Of a stretch of DNA of 64,000 bases, positions 22,500-33,700 are shown one piece after another (the first letter of the stretch is position 1; each line of letters starts with the position of its first letter). Under the pieces are notes generated by a model, which saw only the letters and a program-made list of their open reading frames with translations, was not told the DNA's origin and searched no databases. The position numbers and the translations under genes are program-made. The stretch lies in the NCBI GenBank assembly GCA_029204225.1, contig CM055114.1, positions 13,388,144 to 13,452,143 of the forward strand, given 5' to 3'. This DNA is from Diphasiastrum complanatum (lineage: Eukaryota; Streptophyta; Lycopodiopsida; Lycopodiales; Lycopodiaceae).

Positions 22500-24909
22500 A
22501 GAAGTAACTTTCGTAGAGCATCCCATTGTCTTTAAAATACCTTTTTTCCATCAGTGATGAAGCCTGCGAACATTAGTTACCAGAGATGACTGACCTGTGA
22601 TCAAAAAATTGCTTTTGAACCTTCGTAGAAAGGCATAACCCTTGGAACAGAGTTAGATCCATCCCAGATCCAACCCCTGACAAGCCTATGCAGATTAGTT
22701 CTCCACAAATATGAAGAAATCAAGATTTTTTACTATAAAATGGTGAAAGAACCTTCGCACAACCAACCCTCGCACGAAAAACCTTTGCACACTAGATCAA
22801 TAGTAGATCTGCACCATATCTAGCTACTGTGAAAATAGAATAGGAGAATATAGTCTCAAAAGGGTCATTGTTGACTCGTGAACCACGTGGAGTGCACTTG
22901 ATTTGCTGAGTCCCATGGAGAGAGATAGATGTGCAGCAAATGTGAAGGAGCAATGAGTCTAATCAAGGAGGTAGTGTTTGAAGCCATGGTCAACAACAAT
23001 GATGGTGGAGGGTGGAATTGCTGAAGCGATCCTCCTGTAGCGAGAGTACAAGCTATGAGCTATCAAGCTACTACATGGATGAGTAGAGTCGAGCAGGGAT
23101 GAGTAGGTTGCAGCAAGGACGGATTGCAAGAATCACGTGCCAATTGAGCGATCTACTTCGTGCCAGGTTCCAACGGATCAATCGACCTAGGCCTAGTACT
23201 AATGGACCAACAATCTGGGGCCAAAATAGGGCATTTGTAAGTCCATATTGTTTGGCCCAAAATCCCGTTTTGAAATGGGACATTTCGAATGTCCGTTTAA
23301 AATGGTTGTTCCCATTTGAAATGCATTTCCATGCAACTTTGGCTAGGCACAATTGCGTAGGCCTTAGGAAGCCTACCACTATTTGCTTTGTTTATTATTT
23401 GGTGGTGTTGGATTGTTTGTTGCTTTGTCGTTAGGAGCTGCCGAGGATGGTTGCCAGTCTAGAATATCATAAGTGGGACCAAAGCAGGCAATTATGTGGG
23501 ATCCATTTCTCATCCATCGTATTTGGTGAGGAGTTTTGGCAGCAAGCACAAGAGCTTGTACAAGTGTTGTGACCCGTGTTTATTGCTCTTAGACTAGTAG
23601 GTTGAGAGGGCAGTACCATGGGCCTCATTCATCTACATGTGTATAGAGAGTAGATTGGAAAGGTCCTTAAGTAGCTGATCCTCTCAGAGGACAAGTGAAT
23701 TCATAGGGTTTAGGGTTTTGCGATCAGTCAACTATTTACGGTACTTTTCACATACTAGCTTTTCAAATTCATTATTCATTTGTTATTGAAACTGTGTTTA
23801 AACATTGTTGGATGGATTAGCTACGAGACTTCTGGTTGGGTCAATGGAACAAGTTCTATCAGCCTATCCATGCAATAGCACACTTGCTCCACCTACTTTG
23901 ACTATCTAATTGCCAGGAGGGGACTAGTATTGCTATGTCTAGAGAGTGGATCTAGGTCTTGGCCACTTCTATGGCGTTAAGGGAGAGGCCGCTCTTCAAG
24001 CAATGACAAGGTCCTTTCCTTATTGTGGGGACATTGGAAAGGGACACTAGGCTATTCAATATGCCCAACTTGTTTATGATAATAGCATTCCAAAATCAAG
24101 AATGAAATAAAAAAAGCAAAATTTATTTATTTATTTTTGCAGTTCGCGAGTGCAAATTTGCTAGTTGCAGCAAATCATGATTCTTTGCAACTATGATATT
24201 ATAATATATAGATACACATGCACATACACATATATCATGTATGTAGCAATATGGCTGGGGCTATATGGGCTGTAGCTAGGGCTAGTCGGCAATGATCGTT
24301 GAGCCATGTTAGGGCACGGGGGCGGTTGTTAGTAGTCAATGCAACTTACATGTTTGGTTAGGCTCAAAGATCTAGCAAGGGTCTTGATCAACTCGTTGGT
24401 GATAGAGTGATCAAAAGTAGGTAGAGGGGCTAAATAATCACCTACGGTGGCAATGAGCATTTTCTTGTCATCGACTAATCTTTTGGAGAGACGAATTTTC
24501 TAGAGGAGCTTATAACATTGATTTCACTTGACGTTGTTTTGTGCTTAACTATGGACAATAAGTGAGTAAAGGCCATGTTTATGGATTTTCAAGTTTTTGT
24601 TTGCAGAGCATTTTTTGCAAGAATATCATTTATTCTCTATGCTACATAAAGATATCAAGCTTTTCTAAAAGGCAGAGTTTTTAGGGGAAAATATCCCTTT
24701 TAGCATAGCAATATGACAAGATAATAGGAATGTAAATTTCATGGAGACATAGTAGTATGAATTTTAAGGAAGTTTGGTTGAGTTACATAATTATTTTTAG
24801 GAAGGTCCAAGGTGTGTGCTTGAGCCTTGTACATGGGCTTAGATAGTTTCATAGTTTTTGTATGTACCTAACAATTTCAGCACCTTTTTTAATTTTGACG
24901 TGTGTGTAG
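22500..24909. other. TASP1: Unassigned 3' part of intron 1
   Basis: No coding domain, LTR edge or inverted repeat that I can defend. An open frame of 111 codons at 23099-23434 has no family resemblance. The sequence leads directly to the exon 2 acceptor. Confidence 0.55.
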
Positions 24910-24960
24910 GGTCAAGGAAGGAGTCTGGATGCGGTAGCTGCAGCAATTCGAGTTTTAGAG
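24910..24960 (+). CDS. TASP1: Taspase exon 2
   Basis: This is a 17-codon microexon encoding GQGRSLDAVAAAIRVLE, bounded by gtgtgtag and gttcaa, phase 0 at both sides. It supplies the conserved helix (xDAVxAAIxxLE) that precedes the NAG motif of the family. It is too short for an ORF search and was found from the exon 1 and exon 3 context. Confidence 0.9.
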
Positions 24961-25385
24961 GTTCAAAGCATGGCTCTTTTCTCTATTAAGTTGTTTTAGC
25001 ATCCAATAAGCTGGCATGTAATTTGTTATAATGAGGCAATTAAGAAAGTCTCAATGGTGTAATTTGTCGAGAATTTTTTCGATTGTTGTTCATTTGATTT
25101 AAGTATTTTCTGATCCTAACTTTGCCATTGTAAGCTAAATGTTTTTGATCACAAATTGGAACTATGCAATATTTGGGAGAAACTTGGAAACATCTTTTCA
25201 CTAAGGCATGAATCGGTTCCCTGCCTCCCAATCTATGATAGTTTTAAGAAAATTTCTTTGGTTTTATTTTAGACACAAAGTTGTTGAATAACAAAATGAA
25301 ACAAAAAGTAGAATCACATGTGAAATAAAATGGCCAACGTAATTATCAAATAAAGATAGTATTCACGTGATCATGGATTAGAAAC

Positions 25386-25935
25386 TAGTGTTTTCACCCG
25401 GTCTAGAATCAACCTTTTCAGAATCGGATGAATCGGCATGAATCGTGGTTCTGAACCAGGTCCCTTCCAAAAGAATTGGCAAATTTTTTTGTTGTTGCTT
25501 TTTTTTAGATATTATGCTACAATGTCTCTAAAATCTCATAGATGTTAGATTGCTATTGAAAACATACATTTCAAAGTTCACTATTGCTAGTAGAAAGCTG
25601 AAGCCTGAAACCATATTTCAGCGTTCACAGAATCACAAGTGCACATAACAATGTTGAATGGACACATTTTCACAAACTAGATTGCATGCTCCAACTTCCA
25701 CTTAACATTGTAATTTATGATTTATTCATGATCCATCATCAAACATCCATCACACAATATACTAGGTAAACATTCGAATACAAATCTTAACATTGGCAAG
25801 TTAATGTCACAATGAAAGAATCGTTCAAAATCCAGGAACCATTTTTTTTTTCTCGGTTGATTCGAATTGGACCCGACGGATTCTTTGACGTATCGCGGTT
25901 AGTTCACCAATTGACCGCGGTTCGTGGAAACACTA
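25386..25935. mobile_element. hAT-like non-autonomous element (MITE-1), 550 bp
   Basis: Flanked by a perfect 8-bp duplication TTAGAAAC (25378-25385 and 25936-25943). The ends are inverted: left TAGTGTTTTCAC and right, reverse complemented, TAGTGTTTCCAC (11 of 12). Terminal TAGTG and 8-bp duplications are the hAT signature. The interior has no coding frame and holds gaatcgg/cgcggtt-type sub-terminal words. It lies in taspase intron 2. Confidence 0.88.
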
Positions 25936-26470
25936 TTAGAAACACAACGATAGTGGATTTCATTTGATGATTCACAACCTTGGAGTAGTATACATTTGCT
26001 GATTGTATAGGTTATAGAACATAGATGTTCAATGTTGTCAAAACCTAGATTAAAATGATTGTTAGCATTAGCTGTTGATCATAAGATGCTATTGAAACTT
26101 AATAGTTTTAGTCTTTATTTGCTTAACAAATGGAAATAACCTCAAACATTGCTTAGCAAATAGGAGGTAATTCTATTGAAGAACGAAAAGTATATCTTGT
26201 TCGTATGCATATTGAGGGTGAAACAAAACTTAAAATTACATGAATCATGTAGAAATTTCAAAAATCAAATGATAGATAATCTTGTGCCATCTCGAGCATC
26301 AATTTACGAATAGGTACAAAGAATAGTCATAACCTAGATTTGAGGGTACTTCAATTGTTGTAATGGACACATATTTAGACATTACATTAGTCTTTGAACT
26401 CGTAAGACTAACAACTTATATGATTCATTTGTCATCTTTGGATCCATACATTCTTGTTCATGTTAGAGTT

Positions 26471-26514
26471 GATGAGGATTAATTCTAATTAATCCTCATC
26501 TAGGATTAATTAGA
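26471..26514. repeat. Two overlapping perfect hairpins
   Basis: Arms 26471-26484 and 26487-26500 pair perfectly over 14 bp around a 2-base loop; arms 26484-26496 and 26502-26514 pair over 13 bp. They share one arm and so are mutually exclusive. The preceding tgttagagtt could be an LTR start, but I found no partner. Confidence 0.7.
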
Positions 26515-26718
26515 ATTATTGGACCATGCTTGCGTGCTAATTATAGGGGTCTTTGCCTATATTTAGGAAAGTCAAGTTAGACTTCAGTTAGAGAGATGGA
26601 GGCAAACAGATTGACCTTTAGAAAACTCTAGGAAAGACTTATGGCGATTGGCCAAAGACTACTAGTGATGGACACGTGCACGATACAATCATGAGAGTTA
26701 GCAAGAAATAAGATATCA

Positions 26719-28020
26719 TCAATGGAAGATCATCAAGGGATGGTGGTATAGCTGGTAGAATGAGTGAATATCCATCAGCCAAGAGAAAGGAGATACGCCT
26801 ATGTTGCTACTATCGGAATTGTTATATTTGTTCTTTGCAAAACACAAGTGTTGACCCCAGTCTCGGCTAGAAGGCCAGACAAAGTTATGTAAATATTTTT
26901 CTAAAATACAATTCAAAGCCTCAAGTTGACCATAAAGAGATGAATGATAAGCAGTACCCGTAAGAACTTAAACATTCAAAATGTGCATGAAGTTCTTATC
27001 AGAATCTAGAACTAAAACAGGGATCATTGCTAGTAAGAATAGAAGGCAGAAGGGCGTGTAAGGGAACTTTTTTGATAAAATAATACGAGCAAACTTTTCT
27101 TATATTCAGATCGTTTCTAGAAATAAAATTAAATGAAGAATTCTTAGAAAAAGAAAACCAACCTTGATTTAAAATTCTTTTTGATCTCTGCAAAACTTCA
27201 GTTTGTTAAATAGCTCCTTCGAAAATCAAGCCAAGGCACAACCTTTTGAACAAAATTCTAGGCGTCTCCCCATTCTAGGGAAGAGGAAAATTTAACAGTG
27301 TTTGGCTCTATGATATTAAGGGCCTCAGACTGTGCCTTGGCGTGATTAGCTTGATAAATACCAAGGACATTTATAAAAATTACAATTTATTTTTTGATGC
27401 ATATCAAAACCTACCTAGACACTATCTTGAGAAAAATCAATTCCAAAATAAAATCCATTGAAATATCAGTCCATGGATGATGTCGAACCGGCCAATGGTG
27501 AAGAATCCCAGGAGGTTTCGCAAGGGAGTACTTATTGTGAGCACAAAATGTATAATGCTGAGTGAGAGTGACTAGATTAGACTTTATAAGAGTCCAGTAG
27601 AGATAACGCTTTAGCCGAGTAAAAGACCTTTGAAAACCATAGTGACCACCAACTCGAGAATAATGAGCATCAGATAGCAGTTGAGGTTGAATGTCTAGAT
27701 GACTTGGAATGCAAAGAGCACTTTTGTGGTAGAGACGATGATTGACGAGAGTATAAACCTGATGGCAATTAGAAGGTGGCTGAGTAGCAGTATAAACATT
27801 GCGGAATCAGGGCAAGCAAAATATGTGACTGGAAGAAGATCAAACCAATCAGGAAGAATGGTAGTGGGGGTACACAAAGAGCAAGCAAATGAGATGAAGC
27901 ATCAACATTAGCATTACTCTTACTGGGATGGTAGTGCAAGTGGTATTGAAAACATTGCAAAGGCTGTCCTTCATCACGATTGATTTTGTTGTTCACTTCA
28001 TAGAAGTCATAGAAACTCAT
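26719..28020 (-). pseudogene. Gypsy-2: decayed Ty3/Gypsy pol relic
   Basis: The minus strand holds, in order, an RNase H end (FQYHLHYHPSKSNANVDAS, where relatives have PGK.N..ADALSR), an integrase zinc region in broken frames near 27480-27640 (GHYGFQRSFTRLKR; CAHNKYS; PWTDISMDFI), and an integrase core with TAYHSSLYGQLEALN, the YHPQTDGQTERVN motif in eroded form. Many stops show great age. No LTR found. Located in taspase intron 2. Confidence 0.75.
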
Positions 28021-28853
28021 TACATTAGTCTTAGTACATGTATATGAAAATCAATATGGATGTATGTTTATGCATGTGACCTACACCTTTTGGCTGTTAA
28101 TGCAGTATGTATGGATGTTGTGGCATTTGTCTACAATATTCATGATGGAATTGATAGTCTAAGACTTTGTGGGTGGACTTCATAAGCTGAAGATTGCACA
28201 TCTCTGTTGTTATGCAGGGCACTACCCTAGATACTACCCTAGATATATATAACCTGGATATATTTGACTCATGATCAATCATAGTTAGACTAAATTACAA
28301 CTTGAGCTAGGAACCTAGTAAAAGTTTATTGAGACTTACACCAAAGCTGCATTTGAGACTCCTCCGAACGACTTCTGCTACTTAACCAAGATTGTGGAGA
28401 ACTTGATGATATGGGGTACCAAGATTGTTGTCCAGAGGATGGATCATGGAATCTAGTGCAGACCCCCAGTCTTGGGGGCGAGCATGGATTTCCTCAAAGC
28501 TTGGGTGGCGAGTCACATGTTGAGACTCTAGTGAATATCTATGTTTGATTGGTCATTACCTAGCCTTCACAATCTTGTTAAAGCCAGAGCATGCGTGTTT
28601 GAGATTCAGAATGTGTGGAAAGGAGTGCTACCAAGAGGTGGAATTGACGTTTGGAGGGTTAAGCCTGGTGCAGTTTCTTGAAAAACAACAAAGCACCAGA
28701 TTTGGATGAAACCAAGTTTTTTAATTAGATTTGAAGGAGGAATCCACAGGTCATGAGCCAGTTTTCATGATGATCCAGTTTTCTATGCTGAAATTTGGAT
28801 GCAAGTTTCTAAATATCATTTGCATGTCATTGACAATAATGTTTAGTTAGTAG

Positions 28854-29238
28854 CATAGTTGCACCGTGTTTCTAGAAGCGTGTTTAGAAACACGTTTAGA
28901 AACGTGTTTTTAAATTATTATTATTTTTTTATGGGCAATATGGGTATTAGATGAAAGCTCTAATTAAGGGCATTACATCTGTGTAGGTTGCCGAATGTTT
29001 CGGGTATAGGAGGATGCTCCAGTTCAGATGCATTAACTCCTAGATTTACGCTTTAGCTCCTTTAATATAAAAAATGATAAAAAAAATTAGAATGTCCCAC
29101 TACCTACCAGTCAGGATCCCTCTTGCACCCATTGTAACATCATAGCTAAATGGCCCCCCATTGTTAAAAAAAATAAATTATATTATGTTTTTTTTTAAAC
29201 ACGTTTCTATGCCAGAAACGCGTTTATGTGCAACTATG
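28854..29238. mobile_element. Short terminal-inverted-repeat element (MITE-2), 385 bp
   Basis: Perfect 8-bp duplication GTTAGTAG (28846-28853 and 29239-29246) flanks perfect 11-bp inverted ends CATAGTTGCAC. Just inside are imperfect GTGTTTCTAGAAG / ACGCGTTTCTGG inverted words. Noncoding. The 8-bp duplication points to the hAT superfamily. It lies in taspase intron 2. Confidence 0.9.
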
Positions 29239-29249
29239 GTTAGTAGTTT

Positions 29250-30361
29250 GATCAATATGGACAATTGAGTTGAGATAGAAAAATTTTGAGTGCGTACGAC
29301 GTTTTGCTCTCTTGAGTGAGAGCCAAAGAGAATCTGTGTAATCAGGTCATTGTAGTAGACCCTCAACCTCTTACAGATATGATCATCTCTTGAGATACGA
29401 TCTCCTAGAGAAAGCCTAGAAATGTGGGCATTCCTCATGAAGAAAAGGTCACCTCTTTGAACAAAGTCACATAAGATATCCACTGGGAAGATGAACAAGT
29501 ATAATTAACTCATATATGAAAGAACTGGCTGTATAGTCGCAAAATTTTTCCACCACTGTTCGCCATTTCAATTTTGTTATGCAATCAAAATAATAATCAG
29601 AAACCACGTGCAGACCATAAGCAAAATCGGAATAAAGAAATATAAGATCTTTTTGATGCAATTAGAGGGTTTTGGGCAAGTTGGCTGTGTCCCATGATTT
29701 CATACATGTCAACAATGCAGTTTGTTTACTCAAATCAAGGAGATGTGCAGTATATTATCCCAAGAATACATGATCTTTCAGAGAGAATAAAGGGTAGTAT
29801 CTGAAAAAAGCTTGGAGCTAGTGTCATGCATTAACAGACAAGTAAGTTCATGTGAATCAATAGTTCGCTGTTGATACCAACCATTCTCTTTCTACATTTG
29901 AGGAAGTCTTTTAAGAAACTTACAAGATGGATATGTCCAACCATCAGATAAGGAGAATTTCTAAAGTCTATATCAAGTTCGGGACTTGCAAAAAACCTTC
30001 TTTAGCATGTGTAGGAGTAGCCCAATTCTAGAGTCAGCACATTTCCTGAATCTAAGCTCCAACTCTAAAGTGAATGCAGGCTAACAATAAAAAACATTTC
30101 ATGGCGAGATCCTTCGGACATTAGGCTTTTGATTTTTTGATGTTTTTGATTTCTAAGAAGCTGAAAAACATTAATGCTCTAAAACTTTCTCCTTGTTTAT
30201 ATATTGCTCAGTGGAATTCTGTGAATTCTGTGTCCATTGGTTCTATACCTAACAAACCACATACTCACAGAACAATAATAACCATATTCTCACTGTTATT
30301 GCCTATTTTCATGCTAATATATTTGGTGCTAATCTATTGCATTCATGTTATATTTTTGAAG
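29250..30361. other. TASP1: Unassigned 3' part of intron 2
   Basis: Short minus-strand frames (29178-29498, 29467-29661) have no family features and partly overlap MITE-2. No other structure seen before the exon 3 acceptor. Confidence 0.5.
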
Positions 30362-30482
30362 GATGATGAAGTGACAAACGCTGGAATAGGATCCAACTTG
30401 ACAGAAGATGGACATGTTGAGTGTGATGCAAGTGTGATGGATGGATGCACTGGTGCATTTGGAGCAGTTGGTGCTGCACTTG
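30362..30482 (+). CDS. TASP1: Taspase exon 3
   Basis: Starts after tttttgaag and encodes DDEVTNAGIGSNLTEDG, CDASVMDG and FGAVGAALG, the most conserved N-terminal block of the family, part of the substrate-binding core. It ends CTTG with donor gttagg, phase 1. Confidence 0.92.
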
Positions 30483-30575
30483 GTTAGGAAAATATTGTAG
30501 TAAGCTATGTTCAAAAGAACAAGTTTAATCTGTGTGGTTATATTTGGTGCTTGCTGCATGCATATCCTGTTCTTG

Positions 30576-30686
30576 TTTTCCTATAAGCTTGCAATTCTTT
30601 TTGCATATCATTTTAGTTGTTCATTTAAAGCCTTTATGTTCCTATAAGCTTGCAATTCTTTTTGCATATCTATTTAGTTGTTCATC
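30576..30686. repeat. Tandem duplication in intron 3
   Basis: ttcctataagcttgcaattc and the following ttttgcatatc...tttagttgttcat occur twice with a period of about 62 bp. It is directly followed by the hairpin at 30683. Confidence 0.85.
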
Positions 30687-30727
30687 AATGTACAACAAGA
30701 GCTTCATGCTATTGTTGTACATTGATG
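30683..30727. repeat. Perfect 16-bp inverted repeat in intron 3
   Basis: CATCAATGTACAACAA (30683-30698) pairs perfectly with TTGTTGTACATTGATG (30712-30727) around a 13-base loop. The RNA on either strand would fold into a stable stem. No target duplication or protein frame is evident. Confidence 0.85.
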
Positions 30728-30729
30728 TT

Positions 30730-33700
30730 AGCACAACATTGTTTAACATTTTTCAAGAAAATGTACAAGAGGTTTATGTAGCATTGTGATGCAACATGCC
30801 TTACATGGAATAACTTGAAGTCTATCTAACTTTATATTGCATGAAAATTTGGACATGAAGCCCTATCATAAAATTGTCAAAGTCCATCTTAAACATATAT
30901 ATTCGATTAGTGGATTGATTGGCTCAATTGATGATAGGTTTGACATTTGCTTTTGAGGAAAGCTCCATCAGTTTCAACAATCTCCTATTTTTATTTGGTG
31001 ACAATTTCTTTATTGTCAATGTAGACATTTTGTTTGTGATTTGGGCAGGATTACGATAGAGGCATTGGGGCTTTCATGTTCATGTGGCACACATGGTTTC
31101 TTATAGGAATGTTCTATGTAGTCGGTTATTTGTTATGGAATTGGCAACATTTATTGGAATTTTGTGTCTTAATACCTTATGGTTCATAGGATGGGTCTCA
31201 TTATGTGGTCCTTTTCAAAGCATCACTATTAGAGAAGATTATGTTGATCCTTTTAGAAAGCATCTATAGCTTTCAGAAGCTTCTACACTCGCCCAAAACT
31301 TTGATATTAGGAGTGACATAAGCTTATTTACAAACCATCAAGGAGGGGCCGACTTCTCTTTATGATAGTTTTTGATTATTAGAGTGGCTTGTTTGTTCTT
31401 AGCTTTAACACTGAGTAATCTTTCTAAGTTTAAAGTGTCTTGAAAAGGAGAATTATTCATTCTTGTGACTTGGAGCTCTCGACTTGATGTTCAAGTGACA
31501 CATCTCCTCCTTGCTTGTTCCTCCTTCATAGAGTTGTTGGAGCAAGTGGTCTTACATAGTGACAATCTTTGACATAATCATTTTAATGAAATGTTGTGTT
31601 GGCGTGGCCAAGTTCGAATAACAATCTTAGTATACTTGCTTTTGCCTTATGTTGATGTTTGTGCTATGGATCTGGCAAGTAGATTTTGTGCTAATGTAAT
31701 CTTTTAAATTCGTAAACCCTTGGTCCCTTGGCTGGCTTGGGATTTAGTATTTTGGTGGTTCTCTATTAGTACACTATCCAAAATGACAAGCATGGTCCTT
31801 TAGGTTGGCGCGGGGTTTGATTGACAATGTGGTACCAAATGCTACAACGGTCAAGCTCTATATCATGAAGTATTGGTATGTGCAGAGGGGTCACTGAACA
31901 TGTTTGTTGAGCTAGAGCATCAACGTATGTGTCTGGGACACAAATGATCCCACCGAGATACATAGTCAGCATAATTGTCATGTAGCATGAGCATGTGCAA
32001 ATGCCCTACCTCTAGTTAGAGGGACATTCCATAGCGGTTTGAGAAACTAGGCCATAGGATATTTCAGCAGCCTCTTCAATCTTTCATGACAAGTCCACAC
32101 TTCATGATCTAGGTTTTGAGACTAGCTATATTTGATTGAGCTGTTTCATTTGCTATACTATTCAGTCTTACCATTGTTTCATATACTATAAACATGCCAC
32201 ATTCATATCCAGAGTAGTGACATCAATTTGTAGCCTTTAGCCATCTCTTTAGGGGTTGTGATTACTAATCAACCACTTAATAAGTATGATGAGATCCTTC
32301 CTTACCTAGAGCAATCACAATTTGTATTTGAGTTACAAGCCATTCATCAAATATTTGAGGCCAATCTTGTTTTTCTTAGTACTTACACTCTTGGAAGAGG
32401 TACACATTCCTCTTTTTGTTCATGTGCTCTTTATAGAGATACGTGCTCCTTTAGTGGCCCTTATACATACCAACATTCTAGCACTTCAACACGTTATCAT
32501 TCAATATGCCATTTTCAGTCAGAGAAGCTCTTGTACACATGACCTTCATTCTTGTGACTCATGCCACGATGCTATTGTGAGGGTTTCAAATTCAGCTAGT
32601 GTCACTGCCCTATCTTGTACTTCGGTGACATAGAGTTGGTCCGTTATCTCCCCGAAAGACCATAAGCAGGATACCATTTGATTATGAGATGCTTGGGCTC
32701 TTCATGGGATAACTCAATTGCATTGCTTGTAGGGCTTTTTACTTAGTTGTATTTGATGATCTTTATTGATTCTAGAAGGAGATTGTTCATTGTTCATCAA
32801 GTATAGCCATCTTCATGCTTCATGTGATGCCATGTGTGTAAATGTGTTCACAACTTAGGTACAAAGAAATCCTGATCCTGCTGACAAGACCATATATACC
32901 GATCACTAAAAGAGAGGAAGGATGTGGATGTGGTAAGCTTAATCTTGATTGGGCTGCCCCAATCTTTTCGTCATGTAGTACCATCATTTATGTCTTGTGA
33001 AAGAATCTCTAGTATTTAAATGAGAAGTTTTAAGGAATTCCTATAAGCCTAACATTGATCAAATCATTGAAGATGCTCATATTGCTAGGACTTCCTATAA
33101 GCCTAACAAAGACCAAATCGTTCAAGATGTTCCTATTGTTAAGACCCTTCATGGCAACTGGCTCAGTACATAAAAGTAGTCTAATCAGGGCAACTGGTAA
33201 TTACAGTTAGGGGAGAATGAGTCCATAACACTCCCCAACTTTAAATACATTGACTTCAATGTTGGGCTTAAAGAAAAGTCATCATACCCTAAAGACCAGA
33301 AGAAAGGCCCCAAGCGATAGGTGCGGTGATAGCCAATTGTAGACAAATGTGAAAATAAACTATAAAAAAATGCAAGCACCAATGGAGATACTGAAGGAGA
33401 GGACATAGTCGTCACAACAAGTATTTTAAAAGTAACACACAAAAAACCACTAAGCATAGTACATCAATTGTAAAATATGGCCCTCAATGGTGGAATATAA
33501 ACTTGAAGCACAGTTAAATGTGTCTTCAATGTAGCTACTAAAACGGAGATCATGAAACTACAGAAAATAGGAAAAGCAACTATTATAAGCCAATGTAGAG
33601 GCATCAAGGATTTCAAGAGATAAGGGACTTTGATAGTCCAAGCATGCCATAGAGAAATGTTTCTAACTGAGATATCCAAAGCTAGTCGAATGGCCCAAGA

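Larger units (their letters stand above)
6719..24909 (+). other. TASP1: Taspase intron 1, GC-AG, 18.2 kb
   Basis: Donor is AAG|GCATGT and acceptor gtgtgtag. It holds a decayed hAT transposase, Gypsy-1 and Copia-2 in nested order, a long AC microsatellite, and about 2.4 kb of unassigned DNA before exon 2. Confidence 0.8.

Noticed and set aside
22250-22507. Thr-His repeat protein
   Set aside because: It is a translation of the AC microsatellite.
23071-23434. Overlapping frames of 102 and 111 codons on opposite strands
   Set aside because: No family resemblance, no splice or start context, and no support from neighbours.
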